A DNA stretch of 47,581 bases from an uncultured Clostridia bacterium (GTDB lineage: Bacteria; Bacillota; Clostridia; TANB77; CAG-508): assembly GCA_944393325.1 (NCBI GenBank), contig CALXZU010000008.1, forward strand, positions 1 through 47,581. Reading direction: 5' to 3'. A model generated the notes under the pieces. The model searched no databases. It was not told the origin of the DNA and saw nothing but the letters and a program-made list of their open reading frames with translations. Both the position numbers and the translations under genes were made by a program. Positions 26,008 to 35,521 of the stretch are shown here, piece after piece (position 1 is the stretch's first letter; each line of letters opens with the position of its first letter).

Positions 26008-26058
26008 TAAATACGTAAAAGAAAATAAACAAAGGAAGTAAATTTAGGAGGTTTTTTT

Positions 26059-26562
26059 ATGTCAGGAGCATTGATGAACAAAGTATGGGATTTATTCGGT
26101 ATGGATAGAGCTGAAGAAGAGGAAGATTACGATAACGAAGATGTATATGATTATGAAGACGAAGATGATGAAGCACAAGAAGAAGGTAGAGGTTTTTTCG
26201 GAAGAAAAAATAGAGAAAATAATAAAATTGTAAGTATGCCTCAAGCACAAACAAACGCAAATGCAATTAAAATGGTTATATCACAACCAACATCTTTTGA
26301 ACAATCAGATGAAATTTGTTCTTTCTTAAAAGAGAGAAAATCTGTTATTGTTAATTTAGAATATGTAAATAAAGATGTAGCTAGAAGAATAGTAGATTTT
26401 ATTAGTGGTGGAGTATATGCTTTAGATGGGTATATTCAAAAAGTGTCAAACTCTATATTCTTAGTTGCACCATCAAACTATGAAATTACAAATGAGATGG
26501 CAAGAGAGGAAATGAAGAACAAGCTATCAGTTTCATGGCTTAAAAATAATGGAATTAATTAG
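26059..26562 (+). CDS. sepF: Cell-division protein SepF
   Basis: 167 residues. An N-terminal amphipathic helix (MNKVWDLFGM) for membrane binding, an acidic linker (about 18-45) and the SepF core: PTSFEQSDEICSFLKERKSVIVNLEYVNKDVARRIVDFISGGVYALDGYIQKVSNSIFLVAPSNYEI. SepF bundles FtsZ filaments and tethers them to the membrane. Strong RBS TTAGGAGG. It is followed by divIVA, the usual division cluster order. Confidence 0.97.
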   Translation: MSGALMNKVWDLFGMDRAEEEEDYDNEDVYDYEDEDDEAQEEGRGFFGRKNRENNKIVSMPQAQTNANAIKMVISQPTSFEQSDEICSFLKERKSVIVNLEYVNKDVARRIVDFISGGVYALDGYIQKVSNSIFLVAPSNYEITNEMAREEMKNKLSVSWLKNNGIN

Positions 26563-26609
26563 ATAAAACAGATTTTAGTATTAAAAGATATCCATGAAGG
26601 AGGAAAACA

Positions 26610-27068
26610 ATGATTACACCATTAGATATAGAGAATAAAAGATTTGCAAAACAAATGATGAATGGATATAGTGTAGAAGAAGTAGATGACTTTTTAGATG
26701 ATCTAACAGCTGATTATTCTAAAAACTATAAAGAAAATGCAGAATTAAGAGCAAAAGTAGAAGAACTAAACAAAAGTATAGAACATTATAAAAATATAGA
26801 AACAACACTTAATAATACTTTAGTAATGGCGCAAACAACAGCTGAAGATATCAAAAAAGTTGCACAACAACAAGCTGAACAAATAGTAAATGAAGCAAAA
26901 TCAAATGCTCAAAAACAAGTAGATGATTTAAACAATGAATTAGTTGCAAAAGCTAAAGAAGTAGAAGATGTAAAAAAACAATTTGATATATATAAAGCTA
27001 AAATGGAATCACTTTTGATATCTCAATTAGAATTGTTAAAAGATATAAATAAAGAAGATAATGTATAA
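26610..27068 (+). CDS. divIVA: DivIVA-family septum/pole protein
   Basis: 152 residues. ITPLDIENKRFAKQMMNGYSVEEVDDFLDDL is the lipid-binding DivIVA N-terminus. The remainder is heptad-rich coiled coil (about 35-150). It recognises negative membrane curvature at septa and recruits division or wall enzymes. A terminator follows immediately. Confidence 0.95.
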   Translation: MITPLDIENKRFAKQMMNGYSVEEVDDFLDDLTADYSKNYKENAELRAKVEELNKSIEHYKNIETTLNNTLVMAQTTAEDIKKVAQQQAEQIVNEAKSNAQKQVDDLNNELVAKAKEVEDVKKQFDIYKAKMESLLISQLELLKDINKEDNV

Positions 27069-27100
27069 GGCAAAGTGATACGAAAATAGTATTACCTTTA

Positions 27101-27143
27101 AAAGAATATTATGAAATTATAATTTTTATAATATTCTTTTTTT
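27101..27143 (+). terminator. Intrinsic terminator after divIVA
   Basis: AAAGAATATTAT at 27101-27112 pairs with 27128-27139 and runs into a T tract. The loop is 15 bases. Confidence 0.75.
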
Positions 27144-27315
27144 GTTTTTTTATTTTGATATTTTTATAAGATGTGGAATTTTTCTATATTTATGATTAAA
27201 AACAAAACAATCAAAATTAAAGAAATATATAAATGAAAAAAATAAGAAGGAAGAAATAAGAAAACTTAGAAAAATAAATTTTAAGAAAAAATTAAGAAAA
27301 AAATTTAATAATTTC

Positions 27316-27344
27316 TTGTTAATATTTATTTTAAATAGTATAAT
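27316..27344 (+). promoter_or_regulatory. Sigma-A promoter for the 27379-29724 genes
   Basis: TTGTTA at 27316-27321, exactly 17 bases, TATAAT at 27339-27344. The RBS AAAGGGG and the ATG at 27379 follow. Confidence 0.7.
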
Positions 27345-27378
27345 ATAAAAAATAAAAATATAAAAGGGGTTGATTTTA

Positions 27379-28140
27379 ATGGAAAATGAAAAAATAGAAA
27401 AGGAAAACAAAAAAACTGGGAAAAAAAGTAAGAAAAAAGTTATAACTACAATTATTATTATAGTTGTGCTAATATTATTAATAGTAGGTGGATTTGTGTT
27501 CTATCATGCAAATCAAATTGGAAAATTAGTATCTGAAGTAAATAAGATGTTAAATATAGAAATGGTAGATGCTGAAGGAAATGCAATTGAGAATCCATTA
27601 GATATGGAAATAAAAACAACAGGTTCATATGCAATAGTTGAAAGAACTCTTAAAGATTATGTAAATGAAGTTGTAACTGAAACACAAAAATTATCAAATG
27701 CATTTAACGAAGAAGAAATAGTAAAATTAGCTTCTATTGATACAATAGAAGAAGATGGACCAGATTTTATTAATAGTAAAGAAAAAATAGCAGAACTAAG
27801 AGAAACAGTGAATAGTTATGTTGAAAAAATGGATGAATTAGCAAATGAGAATTATATATATGCAAGAATAGATGATAAAGATGTTAGTGAATATTATAAA
27901 GAATTGTATAGAAATTTAGCAACAGATAAAGAAACAAATGCAAGTTTAGAACAATCAATAGATGAACTAAAATCTGCACAAGAAGAGGCAAGTTCAGTTT
28001 TAGATGGTTTAGAAAGTATATTTGATTTTTTAAGCGAAAATAAAAATGAATGGGAAATACAAGAAGGACAAATAGTTTTTATGACAGATAGTGCTTATGA
28101 AGAATATACAAATCTAATTTCAGCTTTAGAGATTATGTAA
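27379..28140 (+). CDS. Single-pass membrane protein, function unknown
   Basis: About 253 residues from ATG 27379 (RBS AAAGGGG, spacing 9); the TTG at 27370 abuts the RBS and is rejected. A Lys-rich cytoplasmic start and one helix (about 19-42) are followed by an acidic, mostly helical extracytoplasmic domain (about 45-253). No known motif. It is co-transcribed with the LCP ligase gene 16 bases downstream, so an envelope role is a fair inference. Confidence 0.7.
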   Translation: MENEKIEKENKKTGKKSKKKVITTIIIIVVLILLIVGGFVFYHANQIGKLVSEVNKMLNIEMVDAEGNAIENPLDMEIKTTGSYAIVERTLKDYVNEVVTETQKLSNAFNEEEIVKLASIDTIEEDGPDFINSKEKIAELRETVNSYVEKMDELANENYIYARIDDKDVSEYYKELYRNLATDKETNASLEQSIDELKSAQEEASSVLDGLESIFDFLSENKNEWEIQEGQIVFMTDSAYEEYTNLISALEIM

Positions 28141-28156
28141 TAAAGAAGGAAATAAT

Positions 28157-29149
28157 ATGCAAGGTGAAGATAAGAAAAAAAGAAAATTTAAAGTATTTGA
28201 AATTACAGTATTAATATTAATAATAATACTAGCAATAATATTATTGGCTATATTTGCTTTTGTAAGTAATAAATGGGGAAAGGTAAATAATGTAGATTTA
28301 AATAAAAATGATATAATAGTGTCTACAAATGCAGATGAAAATTTATCAAATTATAGAAATATAGCAATACTAGGGATAGATTCTAGGGAAGATACATATT
28401 CTAAAGGAAATAGAAGTGACTGTATAATTATTGCAAGTATTAATAATGATACTAAACAAGTAAAGATGGTTTCAGTATATCGTGATACATATGTACAGAT
28501 AGAAGGTTATGGTCTTGATAAAATAACACATGCTTATTCATATGGAGGAGCAGAACTTGCATTAAATACTTTAAATACAAATTTGGATTTAAATATAGAG
28601 GAATTTGTGGTTGTGAATTTTGAGGCGGTAAAAGAAGCTGTTGACGATATAGATGGTGTTACTATGCAAATAACAGATGAAGAGGTTTCACACATACCTG
28701 GAATAGAAAAAGCAGGAACATATAATTTAACAGGAGAACAGGCTTTAGCATATGCGAGAATTAGACATGCTGAAGGTGGAGATTATAAAAGAACAGAAAG
28801 AATGAGAGATGTTATTGCAGCAATAGTTGAAAAAGTGAAAACATTCAATATAAGTCAAATCAATAAATTTATAGATAATATATTACCTAAAGTATATACC
28901 AATATAACAGCAGCAGATATATTTACATTAATTCCAAGTATTACAAGTATGAAAATAACTGATAGTATTGGCTGGCCATATGAAACAAAAGGAATAACTT
29001 TAGATAGATGGTATGGAGTGCCTATAACATTAGAAAGTAATGTTGAGATGTTACATAAAGAAGTATTTGAGGAGAGTAATTACATTCCTTCAGACACAGT
29101 AAAACAGATAAGCCAAGAAATAATAAGTAAAACAGGATATAGTGAGTAG
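28157..29149 (+). CDS. LytR-CpsA-Psr (LCP) family glycopolymer ligase
   Basis: 330 residues. A membrane helix at about 15-37 and a single LCP domain at about 65-235: LGIDSRED, RSDCIIIASINNDTKQVKMVSVYRDTYV and YARIRHAEGGDYKRTERMRDVI contain the Asp/Arg residues that bind the polyprenyl-pyrophosphate substrate. These enzymes attach capsule or teichoic-type polymers to peptidoglycan, which fits the capsule locus 2.4 kb downstream. Confidence 0.93.
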   Translation: MQGEDKKKRKFKVFEITVLILIIILAIILLAIFAFVSNKWGKVNNVDLNKNDIIVSTNADENLSNYRNIAILGIDSREDTYSKGNRSDCIIIASINNDTKQVKMVSVYRDTYVQIEGYGLDKITHAYSYGGAELALNTLNTNLDLNIEEFVVVNFEAVKEAVDDIDGVTMQITDEEVSHIPGIEKAGTYNLTGEQALAYARIRHAEGGDYKRTERMRDVIAAIVEKVKTFNISQINKFIDNILPKVYTNITAADIFTLIPSITSMKITDSIGWPYETKGITLDRWYGVPITLESNVEMLHKEVFEESNYIPSDTVKQISQEIISKTGYSE

Positions 29150-29150
29150 A

Positions 29151-29724
29151 ATGGAAGAAATTGAGAGATTACAAGATAAAAACAAGAAAAAAATAAATAT
29201 AAAAATAATTATATTGAGGATATTTTTAGTAATAATGCTTTTGTGTACTTTTGGAATGATATTTGGCTTTTCAGGTCAGGATGCTAAAAAATCAAGTAGT
29301 GTAAGTAGAATGGTAACAGAAGCTATTACTAAAAATATTAAATCAATTCAAGAAAAACCTGAAAAAGAAAAGCAAAGTATTTTAAGTAGGATAGAAAAGA
29401 TCATAAGAAAAATAGCTCATTTTTCTATTTATACTATAGTTGGTTTTCTCTTAATGGCTTTACTTGAGACTTTTAATATTAAAGAAATAAATAGATTTGC
29501 TACCAGTTTAATAATAGGTGTTGTTTATGCATCTTCAGATGAGATTCATCAATGTTTTACACCACGGTAGAGGCCCACAAATTACAGATGTTATATTAGA
29601 TAGTATGGGAGTTTTACTTGGAATTTGTATTGTTATTTTAATAATAAAAATATACAAATTCATAGTAAAAAAACACCAAAATATTCCAAAATGTAAAAAA
29701 AAATCAATAAAATGTAAAAAATAA
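29151..29724 (+). CDS. VanZ-like membrane protein, with +1 frameshift at CGG
   Basis: About 190 residues after joining. Start ATG 29151; the GTG at 29142 overlaps the LCP stop and is an alternative. A helix at about 17-37 leads into GMIFGFSGQDAKKSS, then KIAHFSIYTIVGFLLM and SDEIHQCFTP in the first frame. Frame zero reads CGG TAG, stopping at once; skipping C at 29565 gives GRGPQITDVILDSMGVLLG, precisely the VanZ continuation (the PGR...DxxxDxxG motif). The product has about four helices. VanZ-family proteins are linked to teicoplanin resistance and lipid/envelope functions. The second frame ends at 29724 with a Lys-rich tail. Confidence 0.88.
29565..29567 (+). other. In-frame CGG at +1 shift site (vanZ-like)
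   Basis: Context TGT TTT ACA CCA C GGT AGA GGC. Frame zero is CGG followed directly by TAG. Skipping the C at 29565 restores GGT (Gly) AGA GGC CCA, the conserved PGRGP segment. Confidence 0.9.
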
Positions 29725-29793
29725 AATGAATAATACCACTCAATTGTGCTAAAATAATAAAGAAATATAAGCACGTGAGGGGTGTTTTTTTCA

Positions 29794-30501
29794 ATGCTTA
29801 AAATTGCGATTTTTGATGATGAAGAAGTAATCGTTGATTATATTGAGTCTTTAATTAGAGAAGGTATAGAACAAGATGTTAGAATTTATAAATATACAGA
29901 ACCCCAAACTCTAAGGAGAGATTTCAAAAAAGGATTGCTTCAAGAATTAGATATTTTATATATCGATATAAAAATAAATAGAGTAAATGGGATTACTATT
30001 GCAAAAACTATGCAAGAACAAAATCCTAATTTAAGAATTGTATATGTTACGGCATATAGCGAGTATTCTGAAGATATTTTTATGACTACTCCTACTTATT
30101 TGTTGCTTAAACCGATTAAGAAAGAAAAATTACAAGAGTCGTTAAAAAAGGCAATGGAAGAAAGAGTTGATAAAGAAATAATAAAGACTTTTTGTATAAA
30201 AGGTAAGGTTTTTAATGTTAAATTAAGCAATATAAAATATATAGAAAGCAATAAGAGAGTTGTGATTATTTATGAAAAGGATTTTAAAAGAAAAATTTAT
30301 GCAAAATTAAATGATTTTGAAAAAATATTACCAGCTCAATTTATAAGATGTCACCAAAGTTATATTGTTAATCTTGGACAGGCAAAAGAATTAAATTCAC
30401 ATGAATTTATATTAAATACAGGAGAAAAAGTACCTGTTAGTCAGGCTAAATATAGAGAGACAAAAAATACTTTTATTAAATATTTAGGTGAAACAATATG
30501 A
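29794..30501 (+). CDS. LytTR response regulator (AgrA-like)
   Basis: About 235 residues from the ATG at 29794; the GTG at 29782 directly follows the GAGGGG RBS. The receiver has the acidic pair D8-D9, phosphoacceptor D58 (YIDIK), T86 and K106 (LLKPIKK). The LytTR DNA-binding domain occupies about 130-232 (KYIESNKRVVII, FIRCHQSYIVNL, VPVSQAKYRETK). It overlaps the kinase gene by 4 bases. Targets are unknown; the EPS operon immediately downstream is a candidate. Confidence 0.92.
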   Translation: MLKIAIFDDEEVIVDYIESLIREGIEQDVRIYKYTEPQTLRRDFKKGLLQELDILYIDIKINRVNGITIAKTMQEQNPNLRIVYVTAYSEYSEDIFMTTPTYLLLKPIKKEKLQESLKKAMEERVDKEIIKTFCIKGKVFNVKLSNIKYIESNKRVVIIYEKDFKRKIYAKLNDFEKILPAQFIRCHQSYIVNLGQAKELNSHEFILNTGEKVPVSQAKYRETKNTFIKYLGETI

Positions 30502-31367
30502 GTTTTTTTATAAGTAATGGAATTGGAATATTGATTTCTTTGATATTTTATATTATTATGCTTAAAATACAAAATGTTGAGGATTTAAAATTTATAGCAT
30601 TTTATATTAATAGTTTTTTGTTATTAATAATGATTATAAATTTGTTAAAAATTAATGAGAAAAACAAGTATATTAATAGCTTGAAAGAAACTGTTAGAAA
30701 TTTAAAAAAATATATTAATAATTTAAGAAAAAAAGAAAATGCTTTTTTTCTTTATTATAATGAGACTAAACAAAAAAATGATAAATTAATTAGAATAAAA
30801 CATGATATAAAAAATGAGTTACAAATAGCATATGCTATGATGGATAAAGACAAGAAAGTTTCTACAAAAATACTTAACGAATTAAATGATAAATTAGAAG
30901 ATATAAAAATTATTAATTTTTCGAAAAATGCTATACTAAATACAATACTTACTTTAAAAAAGATGGAAATTAAAAATAGTGGGATAAATTTGGAAATTGA
31001 AATAGATAAAACAGTTGACTTCAATATGGAAGAGATAGATATTTGTGATTTGTTTTCAAATATATTAGATAATAGTATTGAAGCTACTAAAAAATATAAT
31101 TGTGAAAATAGGTTTATAAAATTTTGTATAGCTAAAAAGAATGATTATATCATTATTAAATGTGAAAATACATATAAAGGTGTTTTGAAAAAAAATAGTT
31201 ATGGGAATTATATAACAACTAAACAAGAGGAAAAACAACATGGATACGGAATAAATATTATTAAAAATATTGTGGATAAATATAATGGAGAAATTAATTT
31301 CATAACAAAAAATAATATTTTTAAAATTGTTATTATATTTAAGGAGATTTTAGCTAAAAAAGTATAA
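30498..31367 (+). CDS. GHKL sensor histidine kinase (AgrC/NatK-like)
   Basis: 289 residues with only two N-terminal helices (about 7-25 and 31-50), far fewer than the six or more of quorum-sensing AgrC proteins. A coiled coil follows (about 55-95). RIKHDIKNEL holds the phosphoacceptor His102, FSNILDNSIEA the N-box (N188, N192), and HGYGINII the G-box. No AgrB or AgrD gene is adjacent, so the signal is not evidently an Agr-type peptide. Confidence 0.88.
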   Translation: MSFFISNGIGILISLIFYIIMLKIQNVEDLKFIAFYINSFLLLIMIINLLKINEKNKYINSLKETVRNLKKYINNLRKKENAFFLYYNETKQKNDKLIRIKHDIKNELQIAYAMMDKDKKVSTKILNELNDKLEDIKIINFSKNAILNTILTLKKMEIKNSGINLEIEIDKTVDFNMEEIDICDLFSNILDNSIEATKKYNCENRFIKFCIAKKNDYIIIKCENTYKGVLKKNSYGNYITTKQEEKQHGYGINIIKNIVDKYNGEINFITKNNIFKIVIIFKEILAKKV

Positions 31368-31412
31368 ATTTAGGAAAAGTATAAAATTATTAATGAAATT
31401 TTTATAAATTAC

Positions 31413-31441
31413 TTGAAAAATATAATGTATAATGGTAAAAT
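31413..31441 (+). promoter_or_regulatory. Promoter of the polysaccharide operon
   Basis: TTGAAA at 31413-31418, 17 bases, TAAAAT at 31436-31441. An imperfect dyad (GGATTACAT...ATGTAACC, about 31448-31472) follows just after the likely start and might be an operator. Confidence 0.55.
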
Positions 31442-31520
31442 AAATAAGGATTACATTATAAATTATGTAACCTAATTTTGTGGTTAATAGGGAATAATTA
31501 ATTGAATAGAGGGGAAAAAA

Positions 31521-32150
31521 ATGTATTTAAAAATTAAAAGAGTGTTTGATTTTGTTTTAGCCATTTTGTTATTGGTTATTTTTGCAATTCCAATGATAAT
31601 TGTTGCGCTTTGCATAAAAATAGAAGATGGTGGTCCAGTTATTTATAAATCAAGAAGAATGGGGAAAGATTTAAAAGAGTTTAATACATATAAATTTAGA
31701 TCAATGAAAACTAAGAGACAAGAGTTACATAGTAAATTATCTCATGAGCAGATGGTTACGAAAGTAGGAAAGTTTATTAGAAAAACGAGTTTAGATGAAT
31801 TACCACAGTTGTTTAACATATTAAAAGGAGAAATGAGTTTTATTGGACCAAGACCATGGATACCTGATTATTATGTGTGGTTTGATGATAGACAAAAAAG
31901 AAGAGCTGATGTTTTGCCTGGAATTTCTGGACTTGCACAAGTTAAAGGCAGAAATGGAATAAATATTTTTAAAAAAATAGAATATGATTTAAAATATGTT
32001 GATAATATGAGTTTTAAGCAAGATATTGCAATAATTTTTGAAACAATAGCAACAGTATTTTCAAAAACTAATGCAGAAATAACAGAAAATGGTATAAAAG
32101 AAGAAATAAATGAATTAAGAGAAAGTAAAGAAATGACAAAAGTGGGGTAA
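31521..32150 (+). CDS. Initiating undecaprenyl-phosphate sugar-1-phosphate transferase
   Basis: 209 residues, the size of monotopic PglC-like enzymes. One N-terminal re-entrant/membrane helix (about 8-31), then KSRRMGKDLKEFNTYKFRSM, KTSLDELPQLFNILKGEMSFIGPRP and LPGISGLAQVKGRN, the bacterial sugar transferase core with the catalytic Asp-Glu in LDELPQ. It puts the first sugar phosphate on the lipid carrier and so heads the capsule/EPS operon. RBS GAGGGG. Confidence 0.93.
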   Translation: MYLKIKRVFDFVLAILLLVIFAIPMIIVALCIKIEDGGPVIYKSRRMGKDLKEFNTYKFRSMKTKRQELHSKLSHEQMVTKVGKFIRKTSLDELPQLFNILKGEMSFIGPRPWIPDYYVWFDDRQKRRADVLPGISGLAQVKGRNGINIFKKIEYDLKYVDNMSFKQDIAIIFETIATVFSKTNAEITENGIKEEINELRESKEMTKVG

Positions 32151-32158
32151 GAGTATAA

Positions 32159-33266
32159 ATGAAAGTTTTAATGATAGCACCAAAAACTAGTACATTTATT
32201 AATTTTCGTGGAGATTTAATGAAAGAAATTTCAAAAAAAGGTAATGAAATTGTAGCAATTTGCCCAGAAGAAGGATTTGAAGAAAAATTAAAAGAGTTAG
32301 GTGCAAGATGTAGACTGATAAAATTAAATAAAAATTCAACTACAATATTTGACAATTTATCATATTTAAAAGAACTTACTAATATCATACAAGAGGAAAA
32401 ACCCGATAAAGTTTTTGCATATACTATAAAACCAGTTATATTTGGTTCTATAGCAGCTCATAGAGCAAAAATAGATCAGGTGTATTCAATGGTTACTGGA
32501 TTACGGATATGTATATGCGGTAGATAATTTTAAAACAAAAATTTTGAGAATTATTTGCGGGATTGGCTATAAAATAGCATTTAAATATAATAAAAAAGTT
32601 ATTTTTCAAAATAAAGATGATATTAATGAATTTGTTAATAGGAAATATTTAAAAAAAGAAAAATGTGAACTTGTTGATGGGTCTGGAGTAAATATGGAAA
32701 GATTTAAGAGAAATCCATTACCAGATAATGATGTGTTTTTGATGGTTTCAAGAATATTAAAACAAAAGGGAGTAAGAGAGTATTTTGAAGCAGCAAAACT
32801 TGTAAAACAAAAATATCCAGATACAAAGTTTTTATATGTAGGAGCTGAAGATAAAACGCAAGCAGCTTTAAATCTTGATGAAGTAAGAGAAGAATTTTTA
32901 GATACAGGTATTATAAATTACTGTGGAGAATCTAATGATGTGCCATCTTATATAGCAAAATCATCAGTTTTTGTTTTACCTTCTTATTATAGAGAGGGAG
33001 TTCCAAGAACTTTACTTGAGGCTCTATCTATGGGAAGACCAATTGTTACAACAGATACAGTCGGCTGTAGAGAAACTGTAAAAGATGGTATTAATGGATA
33101 TTTTGTTCCAATAAAAGATAGTAAAGCATTAGCTGAAAAAATGATATATTTAATAGAGCATAGAGAGGTATTGCAGAAAATGTCTGATGCTAGTTATGAA
33201 TATTGTAAAAAAAGATTTGATGTTGATATTATTAATAAAAGAATGCTAGAAATTATGAAAATATAA
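32159..33266 (+). CDS. GT4 glycosyltransferase (PglA-like), with +1 frameshift at CGG
   Basis: About 368 residues after joining. The first frame holds the acceptor-side Rossmann domain (VLMIAPKTSTFINFRGDLM, ...YTIKPVIFGSIAAH) and ends in VYSMVTGL. Frame zero then reads CGG and stops seven codons on. Skipping C at 32504 continues GYVYAVDNFKTKILR, the VTGLGY motif typical of this GT4 group. The donor domain follows with the GT-B EX7E-type motif (YREGVPRTLLEALSMG). Likely adds the second sugar to the lipid-linked precursor. Confidence 0.9.
32504..32506 (+). other. In-frame CGG at +1 shift site (GT4 gene)
   Basis: Context ACT GGA TTA C GGA TAT GTA. Frame zero reads CGG ATA TGT ... TAA. Skipping the C at 32504 gives GGA (Gly) in the conserved TGLGY. 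Confidence 0.9.
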
Positions 33267-33324
33267 AAGAAAAGTAAACTGAAAGAATATTTAAATGAAA
33301 TAAAAGATGAAGGAAAATATTAAA

Positions 33325-34437
33325 ATGAAAATTTTATTTAATTGTTTATCGATGGAAAAAGGAGGAGCAGAAAGAGTAATTTCTGTTTTATCAAATAAGT
33401 TTATTGAGAGTAATCAAGTTACATTAGTGACATTAATAAAAAGTAAACCTAAATATAAGTTAGATAAAAGAATTAAGTTGCTTCAAATAGATGAAGATGA
33501 ATATTTGAAAGCTAGCAAAATAAAAAAAAAATTGATAAAATTGTCATATCATAGGTTAACAAAATTATTAAAAGTAGTAATTAAAGAAAGACCAGATATT
33601 ATAATTAGTTTTTTGCCAGAACCATCCATGAGAATAATGTTGCTTAAAAAATTAAGCAAAAAAATACGAGATATACCTACAATTATTTCAATAAGAAACA
33701 ATCCAGAGACAGAATATAAAAATAAATTTATATACGCTGTTATGAAGTATTTGTATAAAGATGTTGATACAATGGTTTTACAAACTAAAGAAGCAAAAGA
33801 ATATTTCTCAAAAATAATAAAAAATGAAAAGAAATTAGTTGTTATTTCAAATCCTATTAATGAAAAATTCTTAATAGAGAAACCATATGAAGGGGAACGT
33901 GATAAAATAATAGTTACAGTGGGAAGACTTGAAAAACAAAAAAATCAAAAATTACTAATAGAAGCATTTAAAAAAGTAGAAAGCAAACACACAGATTATA
34001 AATTGTTAATATATGGGGAAGGCAGTTTGCAGAAGGAATTACAAGAATATGTAGATGAATTGAAATTGGCAGATAAAGTTATATTTAAAGGAAAAAAAGA
34101 CGATATAGAAAAAGAAATCTTTAAAGCAGGAATTTTTGTATTATCATCGGATTATGAAGGAATGCCTAATGCATTAATGGAAGCGATGGCTTTAGGATTA
34201 CCTTGCATTTCAACGGACTGTCCATGTGGAGGACCAAGAACGTTGATAGACAACAATAATAATGGTATTTTGGTGAAAGTGAATGATAGTGAAAAAATGG
34301 CAGAAGCTATAAATTTTCTTATCGAAAATAAAAATGAAGCTCAACAAATGGGAAAGAAAGCAAATAAGATAAAAGATAAATGTTCTCTAAATAAAATTTA
34401 TAAAAAATGGATTGAAGTAATAGAAAGGTTGAAGTAA
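33325..34437 (+). CDS. GT4 glycosyltransferase
   Basis: 370 residues from the ATG at 33325 (GAAGGAAAA upstream); the ATG at 33307 lies within or before that RBS. MEKGGAERVI near the N-terminus, VGRLEKQKNQKLLIEAF at the start of the donor domain and SDYEGMPNALMEAMALGLP with the EX7E motif define a GT-B family 4 enzyme. The next gene is its close paralogue, pointing to tandem duplication. Sugar specificity unknown. Confidence 0.9.
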   Translation: MKILFNCLSMEKGGAERVISVLSNKFIESNQVTLVTLIKSKPKYKLDKRIKLLQIDEDEYLKASKIKKKLIKLSYHRLTKLLKVVIKERPDIIISFLPEPSMRIMLLKKLSKKIRDIPTIISIRNNPETEYKNKFIYAVMKYLYKDVDTMVLQTKEAKEYFSKIIKNEKKLVVISNPINEKFLIEKPYEGERDKIIVTVGRLEKQKNQKLLIEAFKKVESKHTDYKLLIYGEGSLQKELQEYVDELKLADKVIFKGKKDDIEKEIFKAGIFVLSSDYEGMPNALMEAMALGLPCISTDCPCGGPRTLIDNNNNGILVKVNDSEKMAEAINFLIENKNEAQQMGKKANKIKDKCSLNKIYKKWIEVIERLK

Positions 34438-34438
34438 C

Positions 34439-35512
34439 ATGAAAATTTTATTTTGCTTAGGAAGCATGGACAAAGGCGGAGCACAAAGGGTAATTGCTAA
34501 TTTGGCAAATTTTTTGGTTAAAGATAATGAAATTAATATTGTTACAACTTCAAATAGAAAAAGCCAATATGAATTAAATGAAAAAGTATGCAGATTTTTT
34601 CTTGATGAAAACAATACAAGAGGTAATAATTTTTTTAGGTTAAAAAGGCTGAGCAAAATAATTAAAAAAGAAAAACCAGATTTAATTGTTACTTTTCAAC
34701 CAGAGCCAAGTTTTAGGATTTTATTATTAAAAATTTTAAATAGAATTCCTGTTGTACTTTCAGTCAGAAATGACCCAAGTATTGAATATAAAAGTATAAA
34801 GAGAAAAATAATGATGAAAATATTATATCCATTAGCTGATGGGTATGTTTTTCAAACTCAAGATGCTAAAAATTATTTTTCTAAAATAATAAAAAGAAAA
34901 AAAGTCGCTATTATTCCAAATCCAATAAATGAACAGTTTATTGCAGACAAATTATATGTTGGAAAACGTGAGAAAACTATAGTTACTGTAGGGAGAATTG
35001 AAAAACAGAAAAATCAAAAATTATTAATAGATGCATTTGAAAAAATTTCAAAAGATTACGATGAATATAAGCTGTTAATATATGGAGAAGGAAGATTAAG
35101 AAAAGATTTAGAAAAATACGTTAAAAAAATTGAGCTATCTAAAAAGGTTATATTTAAAGGGCAGGTTGATAATATAAAAGAGGAAATTTTTAAAGCAGGA
35201 ATTTTTGTATTATCGTCTGATTATGAAGGAATGCCGAATGCGTTAATGGAAGCAATGGCATTGGGAATACCAAGTGTCTCTACGGATTGCCCATGTGGAG
35301 GACCAAAGAACATTATAAAAAATAATGAAAATGGCATATTGGTAAAAGTAAATGATGTTAATGAGCTAAAGGAAGCGATTAAAAAATTAATAGAAGATGA
35401 TAAATTTACTAAAAAAATTAGTTATAATGCAATTAAAATCAGGGAAACCTTCAACCCAATAAAAATTGCTAATATGTGGAAAGATTTTATAATCGAGACA
35501 AAAAATTTGTAG
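34439..35512 (+). CDS. GT4 glycosyltransferase, tandem paralogue
   Basis: 357 residues, starting one base after the previous stop. MDKGGAQRVIANL, VGRIEKQKNQKLLIDAF and SDYEGMPNALMEAMALGIP parallel the upstream gene almost word for word, and the STDCPCGGP segment is identical. The N-terminal acceptor halves are more different, as expected if the two copies add sugars to different acceptors. Confidence 0.9.
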   Translation: MKILFCLGSMDKGGAQRVIANLANFLVKDNEINIVTTSNRKSQYELNEKVCRFFLDENNTRGNNFFRLKRLSKIIKKEKPDLIVTFQPEPSFRILLLKILNRIPVVLSVRNDPSIEYKSIKRKIMMKILYPLADGYVFQTQDAKNYFSKIIKRKKVAIIPNPINEQFIADKLYVGKREKTIVTVGRIEKQKNQKLLIDAFEKISKDYDEYKLLIYGEGRLRKDLEKYVKKIELSKKVIFKGQVDNIKEEIFKAGIFVLSSDYEGMPNALMEAMALGIPSVSTDCPCGGPKNIIKNNENGILVKVNDVNELKEAIKKLIEDDKFTKKISYNAIKIRETFNPIKIANMWKDFIIETKNL

Positions 35513-35521
35513 GAGAAACAT

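Noticed and set aside
29794..31367. Complete Agr quorum-sensing system
   Set aside because: Only regulator and kinase are present; no AgrB or AgrD-like gene nearby, and the kinase has just two membrane helices.
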